Part shown: positions 11,030 to 20,621 of the stretch, in pieces
Layout: every line of letters begins with the position of its first letter
Position numbering within the stretch: the first letter of the stretch is position 1
Assembly (NCBI GenBank): GCA_003427395.1
Contig: BFEA01000666.1
Span: 256,267 to 297,731, forward strand
From: Chara braunii
Lineage: Eukaryota > Streptophyta > Charophyceae > Charales > Characeae
Length of the DNA: 41,465 nt
Reading direction: 5' to 3'
Made by a program: the position numbers and the translations under genes
The notes under the pieces: generated by a model
Database searches by the model: none
Told to the model about the DNA's origin: nothing
The model's input: the letters and a program-made list of their open reading frames with translations, nothing else

Positions 11030-11603
11030 CCTCGGCTCCAGTTTTTGATAATATAGTCACGCGGTTTTCCAAATAAGAAGATATAAAGGCTGAGGAGGGT
11101 GGGGACAGGGGACCCCTTCTTGTCTGGCTGGAGGGTTTGTTGGGCAGGAATGCCCTTCTAAAGTTTTGAAGGTGGGTGGGGTGGGTGGGTGGGGGGGGAG
11201 GATGGGGATGGAATGGGGGCGGCTAAAGGGTGCAGAGAGATGGGGGGATGAACGCGGGAGGGGAAAATGTCGTCAATGACCTTTTTTTTAAGAGTAAGCA
11301 ATACATCAGGTTAAATTCTTTTTGGCTTATGTCCTAAAGTTCCAGTGCTGCTGGTGTGCTTGTACGCTCAATATTAAACCACCGGTACTTGGGCCATACA
11401 TCGGCCGCGGGCCTTCCCCGTTAATGCACCGTGGCCGATGGGGGTCGCCCGAGTGAACACACGGTCTTTCCTATGATGTCGGGCTCAGCATCTTTCGGGA
11501 TGACACTCCTGAATAGAAAACAAAAAAGAAAAAAAGAAAAACAGATAAGAAACATAAAAAAGAACAAAGAAAACAATGGTCCTCTCCAAAGGCACAAGGG
11601 GGG
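11030..11603. other. Non-genic stretch, G-rich then A-rich
   Basis: A G-rich tract (about 11165-11265, ggtgggtggggtgggtggg-like) could form G-quadruplexes. The interval ends in an A-rich tail-like segment (about 11518-11575) that runs into the assembly gap. Confidence 0.4.
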
Positions 11604-11984
11604 NNNNNNNNNNNNNNNNNNNNNNNNNNNNNNNNNNNNNNNNNNNNNNNNNNNNNNNNNNNNNNNNNNNNNNNNNNNNNNNNNNNNNNNNNNNNNNNNN
11701 NNNNNNNNNNNNNNNNNNNNNNNNNNNNNNNNNNNNNNNNNNNNNNNNNNNNNNNNNNNNNNNNNNNNNNNNNNNNNNNNNNNNNNNNNNNNNNNNNNNN
11801 NNNNNNNNNNNNNNNNNNNNNNNNNNNNNNNNNNNNNNNNNNNNNNNNNNNNNNNNNNNNNNNNNNNNNNNNNNNNNNNNNNNNNNNNNNNNNNNNNNNN
11901 NNNNNNNNNNNNNNNNNNNNNNNNNNNNNNNNNNNNNNNNNNNNNNNNNNNNNNNNNNNNNNNNNNNNNNNNNNNNNNNNNNNN
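11604..11984. other. Assembly gap, 381 N
   Basis: The bases are unknown. The left edge is A-rich and the right edge is T-rich, so the gap probably spans low-complexity or inverted retroposon tails. Frames reported across it are artefacts. Confidence 0.99.
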
Positions 11985-12489
11985 AAAAAGAGAACCGTTT
12001 TTTTTTCTTCACTTTTTTAGAGTCTTTTTTTACTTTTCGTTTTTTTTTTTTTTAATAGAAGTCCCTTGTTTCTTGCTTTTTCTGTTTTCTTTTGTTGTTT
12101 TTGAGGATTTGAATGTCTTTTTTTTTTTCTTTTTTTTTTCCCCTTTCCTTCCCCGAGTTGGTCCGGGAGGTGAACGCCTGGTAGCTCCAGCCTCGGCAGG
12201 ACTCGACATACCGGTCGGCCGAGGCTCGGACTTGATAGCTGGGCCAAGTAGTGGTGGTTTAATGTCTAGTTGTAGTATTTCCGAATGGACTCAAAATTTC
12301 ATTTCCTGAAGTTGATACATATTTCCGTATACCTGTGGTGCAATTCGAGCGCGGAGAAAATCCGCACTTCGTTAGTGCAAAAACAAGTCTTATTACAATC
12401 TAGTATCTTCTTTACCTTCAGTTTCCTTTTTTTCCCTTTTTTAACATGGAACCATTTCTCAATTTATGCGTGTCATACTTGCGCAGGGA
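11985..12489. other. T-rich non-genic stretch
   Basis: Several runs of T broken by C or A (12000-12140) are followed by GC-richer sequence with ctcggcagg and cggccgaggctcgg words. No gene is recognised. Confidence 0.4.
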
Positions 12490-13320
12490 CCATGAAAATC
12501 TTCTCTGTATCATTTCAATTTTAACAATGTCCCTTAAAGGCCCACTACCTTTGACGTTTTAAGCGTTGGGCTTCAAAATTCGAATTCGGAGGCTGGGAGC
12601 TGCTGATGAAAAATATCGGCTGCCGCCCGGCGCCAACTTTTCCGGAGAAGGTTACTTTTGCAACCTTTTTTTTTCCTTATAGTAAGCTACATTCTTCTGT
12701 CATTTTCACCTCACACGACCTACCTACCACTACTAATTATAGTCATACGCGGAACCCCATAGCAGCCAGAACCATGTTCACGACAGAACATGCGGGGGCT
12801 GCTCCTGATCTGCTGTCCAGTGATATCGGTAGTGGTTGTTTGAAAAGAAGAAAAAAAAAAGACAGAAAAAAGTTAGAAAACACTGCCCATAAGGACTCAG
12901 TTTCCTCTTTGAGCAAAGATCACAAGGATATAGTTCTGTTTGGGTAATTAATAATACTAATTATGCTACAGTCTTCTGGTTTAGTTGTTGGTTCTTCTCT
13001 GTATCTTTCCAATTTTAACAATGTACCTAAGGGCTCAGTTTCCTTTTCCAGCACAGATCACAAGGATTTAGTTCTTTTTGGGTATTATCATATTCTGTTA
13101 CTTGTATTCTCATTTAGTTGTTGGTTTATACGATCACCCTACTTAAGGGACACACTCACACCAGCTTTATTTCAAATGTACCTGACCGCATTTTCGGCTG
13201 GAACTGGACGCATTTGACAACCGTGGCCTTCTTAGGGGGCAAACTCACACCAGCTTTCTTTTTAATGTACCTGACCGCATTTACGACCGGAACTGGATGC
13301 GTTTGACAAACGTGGCGGGC
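12490..13320. repeat. Degenerate tandem repeats
   Basis: A stretch of about 52 bp (ctcagtttcc...gatcacaaggat...tttgggta) occurs at 12896-12948 and again at 13035-13087, a 139-bp offset. The word ctctgtatc-ttcaattttaac occurs near 12505 and 12998. A separate unit starting actcacaccagcttt repeats at 13154 and 13243, an 89-bp offset, and carries tacctgaccgcatt and ggaactgga. An inverted repeat, catgttc-acgaca-gaacatg, lies at 12773-12792. No coding function is seen. Confidence 0.7.
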
Positions 13321-13364
13321 CTCCTACTAGGGTGAGACGCGTGTGCCACTCCCCCTAGTAGGCC
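13318..13364. repeat. Short inverted repeat
   Basis: The sequence ggcctcctactaggg is followed 18 bp later by ccccctagtaggcc. They pair over about 12 bp with a 2-nt bulge, which gives a stable hairpin of unknown role. Confidence 0.7.
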
Positions 13365-13661
13365 ACAGCTGAGTCTTCACCAAAAAAAAAAAAAAAAAGA
13401 TGCATTTTACTGCCAGTATGTCCATTAATAAGGAAAAAAAAGTCATACTTTTGAGTATGCCCTTAGCCTTTGTGACAACTGTCTGGTCTTCATGATGATT
13501 CGCTTCATTAATCATTACCTATCATTTGAGTTTACAGGGCAAGTTTGGATGGAATGCTTTAGTACTCCACTAATGGTTAATAGGTGGTGTCATTTTCGGC
13601 GAATTTGTCACCAAAGCTGCCATATTTCCCTGAATTTTGCTCTTTTTTTTTTCTTTTTTTC

Positions 13662-13663
<2 letters not shown>

Positions 13664-13693
<30 letters not shown>

Positions 13694-13714
13694 CTTCTTC
13701 TTCTTCTTCTTCTT
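13664..13714. repeat. CTT microsatellite
   Basis: About 17 uninterrupted copies of CTT/TTC follow a T-rich run. The resulting poly-Ser, poly-Phe and poly-Leu frames are not genes. Confidence 0.95.
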
Positions 13715-13804
13715 GGGCCTTCCATTAACCATCTCTCCACTTCTGGTTTTCGTCATAGGTCATTTCCTCGAATGTGTATTATTTTAGTGTACTGTTTGAG
13801 TTTA

Positions 13805-13860
13805 GAGGGGACACTGGACCCGCTTTCCAGCTTCAAATCAGAGCCAGGTATTGGGCCCAC
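13805..13860 (-). repeat. Dispersed repeat E, diverged copy 3
   Basis: On the + strand gacactggacccgctttccagc...ccagg...gggccca follows the same order as the + strand of copy 2 (gacgctggaccccgtttccagc...ctggg...ggcccca). It is shorter and more diverged than copies 1 and 2. Confidence 0.4.
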
Positions 13861-13936
13861 TTTTTTTTCTTTTCTTTTTTTTGGCCCCACTATTTTCATT
13901 GTTTTGTATTCTTGATAATCAAAGCTGAGAGTGGAG

Positions 13937-14158
13937 ACCAAGGGGCCTAGCTCAATTGGACACCCATGAAGTGTTGAAATACACACCTGTGTTCAAATCC
14001 AGAAGGGTTATGCTTGCCGGGGATAAGCAACTGGACTGGCACCCTCCCCGAATGAAAAGGGGGTTGTGTTTTGGGCAAAAAAAAGAAAAAAAAAGAAAAA
14101 AAGATTAGTGTAAAAAAGAAAATTGACCAGAATAAGATCTTAAAAAAAAAGAAAAAAA
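13937..14158 (+). mobile_element. tRNA-derived SINE with 12-bp target duplication
   Basis: A textbook Pol III A box, tagctcaattgg, lies at 13948-13959 and a B box, gttcaaatcc, at 13991-14000. This is the spacing of a tRNA gene. The tRNA-like head is followed by an unrelated body and then an A-rich tail with g interruptions (about 14078-14158). The 12-bp word ctgagagtggag occurs exactly at 13925-13936 and 14159-14170, which fixes both ends. Known SINE biology (LINE-driven, target-primed insertion) explains the tail and the duplication. No partner LINE can be assigned because LINE-A and LINE-B have different 3' ends. Confidence 0.85.
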
Positions 14159-14170
14159 CTGAGAGTGGAG

Positions 14171-15708
14171 CATTTGTTTATTTTCTGGGCCCGCATCGTA
14201 CTGCTATGGAGATGGTGGGATGAGATGGATGAAAGGGGAGAACCCAGCTAGCACACTGTCCAAATTATAAGGGGGAAGGGCTTACACAACTTTACAGCCA
14301 CCTGGTTCTATCTGGTCAGGAGGCCAGTGCTATGGGTGATTTGGACCATCAGATACACTCATCAGTGGGAGGACATCATGCTGGAGGCACCAGAAGTAGA
14401 CGAGAGAATCACAGACTTTATCCAATCAAATATCTGATGGACTGACAATCTACAATGGAGAAGCCGACGTGGATTCCCCCAGCGCGCCAAGCTTTGCTGA
14501 AGCGCCGGTGTGGCCTTTTTTTTTGTTTTTTTGGCTGGTGCTGCTAGCCAATGGGTTCTGGTAGCTCCGCAGGGTCTTGCCGTTGCTCGGGAAGGGTAGT
14601 GGTGGGTTTAAACTTTAAACTTTAAACCAACCCGAGGAAAAGACAGCCAAAATAAAAGACTCTGAAGCTGAATGGCTGAGCAACCCCAACTCCAAGGCGA
14701 CTGCAAAAATATAGGGAGCTGCGTCTAAGCTTCAAGGGAGGCATTTGGTTTTTGTGGACTGGGCAAACCTAAATTCTTTTTTTATTATTTATTATTAATT
14801 TATTATTATTTTTTAGATGCTTTATTTCAGCTAAGATTGGCATTAGAGTTTCCAGACCTCTTCCCTCCTGCAGACAATCGTTCGGTGGACCTGGCCTGGT
14901 ATGGACGAGGGTGAGCGGGTTTGGGTTGCCAAATGAGTAAGGCTGGCTTGCGAGGGGGATTGATACGAGCGGCCACCCCTAGTGAGTCCGAGGATATCAC
15001 TCCATCTATTGGTGGGGAGCCGCCACCTGCTGGAAAACGGGTCCCGTCCCATGAACAAAAGGACTGAGTACCGGGGCCATTACTCGACTTTGACTCATGA
15101 AGTGGATCCGAAGTCCCGAGAGTATTGAGAAAACCTGAAAATTGACCACTGCAGTCGGTGCCTCTTCACCCTATTGGTGGGCGCCAAAACTAGCCTGCTA
15201 TGCTAGCACCTATTATCAATGTTGAGTGTGTAAGGATTGACTGAAGATGTGAGAGTAATTTGTGAGACAACTAGAGCACGATTGCAGGCTCCTCTGTGGG
15301 GTACCAAGGGCGTCTGCCTCCATCCAGTGCTCCTCCTATTCATAATCCTGCAGATGCCATATGGTTAGGGTATCAGCCATGGTTCCTCCCTGAGGGGGAC
15401 ACCAGGGGGAAGGGCTGCTGCTCCTGTCCTGAACAATGATTGGTGGCACAACGGTAAGTCAACTCCACCTCCTCGCCACTTAGACCTACCCTCAATACTT
15501 ACAATCCTCTGCACTTAACTTCTGACCTAATCCTTAGGGTTGACCAGTCCTAACTACCCTTCCCCACACCAGTCACTACGGATCCCAATCAGACCTGGTG
15601 GCCAACCAGCAATTTAAGGACAACCAGCGAGGTCCTCATGATTTTTTTAACATCGCAATTAGGAGGACATAGCCACTAGATGAATGATCTCCCTCAACGA
15701 CTTACAAG
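14171..15708. other. Non-genic stretch
   Basis: No gene is recognised. A small palindromic word, ggtttaaactttaaac-tttaaacc, lies at about 14605-14628, and an A/T-rich patch at 14775-14820. The short minus-strand frame at 14843-15058 has no familiar domain. Confidence 0.4.
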
Positions 15709-16050
15709 CTCCTCACTGCTCTGCCTGGTTCAGTCGCACACAAATCAGTACTGGTCATTGGGCTAGACGAGTTGTTTTACGAGCGCCTGCCGCTCATGCC
15801 CGTTCTCCCTACTTTACAGGTAGATGCCTCCAGTTGCCTAGCTTCTACACCAACCCAGAACTCCTCACTGCATCACTTGGTTTCGATCGCATGCCGGTCA
15901 GTACCGATCTTAGGGCTAGCCGGGTTGTTTTATGAGCACTTGCAGCTCTACCCTTCCTAGGGCTAGCCGGGTTGTTTTATGAGCACTTGCAGCTCTACCC
16001 TTCCTACTTGTCAAGTGATACCTCCAGCTGGCGAGTTCCTACCCTAGACC
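15709..16050 (+). repeat. Tandem array, about 150-bp unit with a nested exact 47-bp duplication
   Basis: Units start at 15709 and 15861 with ctcctcactg, and a third start (actcaccatgcatc) follows near 16050. Within the second unit a 47-bp block beginning tagggctagccggg is duplicated exactly at 15911-15957 and 15958-16004. The exact inner copy is much younger than the diverged outer repeat. Confidence 0.8.
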
Positions 16051-16095
16051 AACCTAGGACTCACCATGCATCAACAAGACAATTGCAGACAAAAA

Positions 16096-17780
16096 CAAAC
16101 CAAAAGAGGGTGAACGGAGCGCGCGTTCACGCCGCTCAGTTAGCGCTACGAAGGTGCGCTAATTTTCACGCCGTCGCGCGGACCATCGCCCCGTGCCCCA
16201 GTATCTCGGCCATCACTTGGAAAAGGGAGACGTCGGGATGAGAGGAGACGTCGCGATGTTCAACGCCTAGGCGCCTAGGGCAGTTGGAGACGAAAAATAG
16301 AATTTCGCCGATCTGGAACAAGGTTGTCAGCGGGATCGATCCCGTAGGCCAACGAAAGAGGTTTAGAGAGATGGTCTCCATCAAGGGCTCATGCCGATCG
16401 CAAAAACCAAGAAAGCGTATCGAGCCGTACACTGTTGAGGAACTACATGAGAGGAAACGCAGTATCGGGTGTTGAAGAGAACAAATCTGAGTATAGGGCA
16501 GCAAGAGACTAGATACGACGGGCGAAATCTGAGGGGGAGAATAAATCAAAAGCCAAGAAGAGAATCTAAGGAGAATCTAGGCCTGAGACTTCTCGCGCGT
16601 TTTCCAATTACAAAAAAAAGGCGAGACGGACGTACTCTCAAAGCTACAAAAAAAAATCTAGCCCTATTTTGTCTTATAGCACCTTTTTCGAATTACGGAA
16701 AAAGGGCGAAACGGCCGTGGAGTCATCAAAACAGATAGTGAGGAACGGTTGTATGGGTTGAAAAAAGGTACAGATCTCAGAAGAGGACACAAAAGACAAG
16801 TGAAACCGAATTTTCGACTATCAAGCCCAAATCAAGATCTACCGTTTAGCTGTAAGGAGTGGTAAGGCAGCTTCTAAGGCAGCTTCCCTTTCTATTTTTT
16901 GAAAGAAGATAGATCCTGCCAGGGGCTAGAAGTCAGCCAGGTTCACTTTAGCGAACTGAAGAAGTGATTTCGTCGAGAGCAACAATACATACCAGAGGAA
17001 AGGAGAGTGGTGCAAAGAATTCAGAAGCGGCAGCGGTGACTCGAGACTGCATTTGCGACTATATACGTGTGAACGAAAGGCGAACCTGAATCTGCTGTGA
17101 GATGACCTAAGCGATTTCCTTTGAAACTAACCTACTCCTACCCTAATTTTGTCCTATGTGCTTTCCCCACCCCCCGTTTGGACACCCTATAACATTCACA
17201 ACTACGGGACAATAGTATATTAATCGCCCAACCTAACCCCATTCTCTCCCTAATCCCGAATCCCGGTATGACTCCATTAACCTTCTCTTCCATAGATGCT
17301 ACAGCCTCAATACCTATCTCTTCCACTCCTCCCCCTCCTTTATTCCCCTACCGCCCACGGCATAGCCAGCTACTACGTACACATTCGGTGGACCCGTACA
17401 TATTGAATAGATAGTAGATAAATTAACAGCGTAGTTAAAAAAAAATAATAAAAAAAAATCATTGATACTCGTGCATCGTTGCATCAGCGCTTCCCCAACC
17501 CCCATTCTTCATCCACCCCCCCTCTACCTCCCGTCATAGTTCCCAGCCCACTAAGCCCATCCCCCCTCCCTCCTCCTCCCCCCTGCGGCCCTCCCCCCTA
17601 CTTCCTTCCCCTACCACCTGTACCACAATTCCATCAGCCTCTTACAAACTCTCCTCCAGATTCCCCTCTCACCTCCCCACATCTTCCTACAACGACAAGG
17701 CTTAGCCTCTCATCTCAGCAAGTAGGATTGAGTGAGTGGAAAGGAGGGTCGACAAACCTTCCTAGACGAGAACAACAAAC
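16096..17780 (+). other. LINE-A 5' untranslated region
   Basis: The first 150 bp are CpG-rich (gagcgcgcgttc, gtcgcgcgg), as LINE internal promoters often are. A block of about 36 bp (ttttccaattac...aaggcgagacgg) recurs diverged about 90 bp later (near 16597 and 16686). The last 280 bp are strongly C-rich. Small open frames here have no recognisable domain. Confidence 0.45.
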
Positions 17781-19322
17781 ATGGCCAGTCCAACCACAGG
17801 CCGCGACGCGGCCTCCTTCAAACAAGTTGTTCAGAATGCCACCCTGACGCACCGCAACTCACCAATGGACAAGACAACATTGAATACCATAGACAACGAA
17901 GCACTCAAATTTTTGATTGAAAAAACAAAAGTTGAAGGCAAACCAATCACAGAAAAACAAGAAACGGAAGGGAAAGAGGAAGAAGTGATTGTATGGAAAT
18001 ACCCTGATGGGAAAGTGTCTGAACAAGATGATCTTCACGAAAGGCACGGTGTGGTTTTCAACTTTGCACGCAATGGAGCAGATCTCATGCCGACAGAGAA
18101 GAGAAAATGGATTATAGAAACAATAAAAAAAGAGGCAAAGCTCAAGCATATTGGGGAAGTCTTTTCTCTGCAGAACTTGGGTCGTAACAACATCATGGTG
18201 ATCTTCAACCACGAAGATCACGCACGAATCGAAGCAGAAATGCACTCCTGAAACTGTAACGGATCGATCTGCACGATTACCAAATGGAAAAAATTGTCTA
18301 CCCAGAGGCAAAACCCGACTTTCACGGTCTCATACAAGCAAACACTGATGAAAGAGAATTTTGGGGTTCAGTTCGACAACATGCAACCAAGATTCCATGG
18401 TCTGTTGGTCGACAGACCGGAGAGATAGTATCCGGCAAATAAAATCCTCAAATGGATCCTGCTGACTCCAAATTTCCTAGCACCTCACGGTGGCTCCATG
18501 ACGGCCCTGCTAGAAGTCAAGACAAAGGACCCCCCTGTTTTTCCACTGACGTGAAAATTCCAGATAGACAACAAAGCACTAGAAGTCAAGGTTTCTACCA
18601 AGACTTCTCTGATCTGTTTCAGATGCAGGGAACGTGGTCACATGGGAACCGACCCGAATTGCACGAAGTTTCCGAAACAGTTGAAGGAGCGAAAACTCCA
18701 TCCCAGCATGCTCGTGGAAGTGGAGGATGCCCCGAGCACCTAGTTCATCGTAGATTCCAACTACGATGGCTGGGTGTACGACGACAATTTGGATGATCCA
18801 GATTGGGTATGGCACTACACCGATCAGGAACCATCGGTAAAAAAACCCAACATTTTCGCCCCTGCAGATAGCAGATGGCAGAAGAAAGCAACTGACAAAT
18901 TGACAGGGAATCCAGCAAAGATAAACACCAACCCATTGATCGACTCTCGTGTGGTTAGAGAAGAAAAAGCCAGGGAAGATCTCTTGTGGGACTTGGACGC
19001 AGTCCGAGAACAGGCAGAACATAAATACAGCAAAGCACCAGCAACTCTTCAAGAATTGTTGAGACGATTGGAACAAGAGGCCCTACAAAAAAGGGCCAAG
19101 ACACAATCAGACAACAAACGCACACTGGATGACGTCCAGGGGATGACACAAATGGGTCTCGAGAAAAGGAAGGCAACGAATTTGGAGGAGAAGGGGACAA
19201 AACAGACCCATGCAAAAGAGGGAGGGAGAAGTACGGGTTCTGATTCCCTCGATGACGGGTCAGACAGTGAAGCAAGCAAGGGCAAGGAAGGGACAGGGGA
19301 GACAGCGACAGACAGTACGTAG
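17781..19322 (+). pseudogene. LINE-A ORF1, zinc-knuckle RNA-binding protein, four in-frame stops
   Basis: The start ATG sits in a good context (aacATGG). One reading frame runs 1542 bp to a TAG at 19320. It is interrupted by TGA 18249, TAG 18426, TGA 18552 and TAG 18741, with no frameshift between them. The N-terminal part is charged. A central region then has the spacing of the DUF4283-type domain of plant LINE ORF1 proteins. At about residues 279-294 it has CFRCRERGHMGTDPNC, a CX2CX4HX6C knuckle (the usual spacing is HX4C). Family knowledge says ORF1 coats LINE RNA in the ribonucleoprotein. The single-frame layout supports one protein now lost to nonsense mutations. Confidence 0.75.
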
Positions 19323-19342
19323 AGTCCCAATCGCTTCACTGG

Positions 19343-20011
19343 TTGAGGGAATATATCGAAAAGGCCAAGAGGGAGAGAGAGCATGTTTTTGACATGAGAG
19401 TGGCCTATCTGAAGCACATTGAGAGATCGCAGAAAAATGGGAAGAACCGGACAATCGCTGTCATTGAAAAGTCAAAAAATCAGTATGACACACTAAAGAA
19501 AGAGAAGGCAGAAAAATTATTTGAATACACTGCTTTCAGATATGCCGAAAAAAAGAAGGCAGGAGAGCAAGGGTTAACAGACAAAGACAAGACAACCCTC
19601 AACACCAAAGACCACTTTCAGGATCTGCGCCCAAAGAAATGGAAGACAGGGAAAAATCAGAGAAAGAAGGAACCAAATTCAAATCAAACGGAGGCAGAAG
19701 AGGAAGCAACACGCTCACTATTGGAAAAAGAATTGTCTGTGGTCGTGGCCCAAACAGAAAAACTCATTAAGTGGAACGCAGAGTACACACCGGAGTTCAC
19801 TACCATTCAACACATCGCCAATGGGGAGGCACCAAATGTGGTGGCCTCGGCCAAATCAACACAACTGACATTGATGGACACCCGCCCGTTGAATGCGGCC
19901 AGGTACGCCGAGAAAGAGGGAGAATGTCAGATCGCCACAGATGTGTCCTTCACAATCCCAAGAGGATTGAGGAAGGACAGAATGTCGCCAGTAGTCTTCA
20001 AGAAAAGGTAA
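19343..20011 (+). pseudogene. LINE-A ORF1 continuation, lysine/glutamate-rich segment
   Basis: This open frame of about 222 codons is in another phase from ORF1 and begins 21 bp after its stop. It starts with a TTG-type codon, so it is best read as the ORF1 continuation after a frameshift near 19320 rather than as a separate gene. It is rich in Lys, Glu and Gln, with helix-forming stretches such as EKAKRERE and a coiled-coil look, and no catalytic motif. It may be a structural tail of the ORF1 protein. I do not recognise a family. Confidence 0.45.
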
Positions 20012-20346
20012 CAGAGGAGTTCCCACTGGCGTGTATGAAGTAGTTGCCCGGGACGATAGTCGGGAGTACAAATCATCCTAAGCCGCCCAGGAGGACCAGC
20101 AGGACCATCCTATGGAACTAGAGAGGCACTCCCCTCGTGCCTTCTCCCCCCTGATCGCAAAGCTATCAGAGGAAACCAAGTTGAAGAGTGGGATGATGTG
20201 GAGGCCTTGGAGGACAGTGACGACAATTCCATACAGTGTGCTGGCGGGACCCGGCATTCCAACGACATTGCTGACGATCTCGGTGGCACACCTACTGACT
20301 TCTGGGATTCTGAAGGGAGACAACGATCTGGACTCGAAGAGCTTTC

Positions 20347-20574
20347 GCCATAGATCTGGATAGATATTACAGAAGCGATTACTCCGAGAGCGATATGGAG
20401 GAGTGGCAAGATGAGGGCGAGGGAGCAGGTTCAGAGACGACCCTTATCCCCATACAGGGAATCAATGGAAGTGTAGGAGAATACAAGATAGATGATTCGG
20501 TCACCACGGCGCAACAGGACCCACCGGGTGATGCGCCATCAGGGATGGATGCGAGCGATCAGGCTCCCTCCTAG
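20347..20574 (+). pseudogene. Acidic C-terminal segment, possible true end of ORF1
   Basis: After further disruptions an open segment with no start codon runs to TAG 20572-20574. It is rich in Asp, Glu and Ser (for example SDYSESDMEEWQDEGEG). A related acidic stretch (about 20190-20345, in another phase) precedes it. Its position just before ORF2, its composition and the lack of an ATG suggest that ORF1 originally reached about 20574, giving a protein of over 900 residues. This is inference. Confidence 0.35.
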
Positions 20575-20621
20575 GTTGTCTACCTCTATGATTATACCCC
20601 TGCCTATTCCTTGTAGCTTCA

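Noticed and set aside
11431-12309. Long open frames across the first N gap
   Set aside because: They consist mostly of N translated as X, with homopolymer flanks.
13584-13915. Plus-strand poly-Phe/Ser/Leu frames
   Set aside because: They are translations of the CTT microsatellite in three phases.
13937-14010. Genuine tRNA gene
   Set aside because: The A and B boxes are good, but the acceptor and anticodon arms do not close. The A-rich tail plus 12-bp duplication show that it is a SINE.
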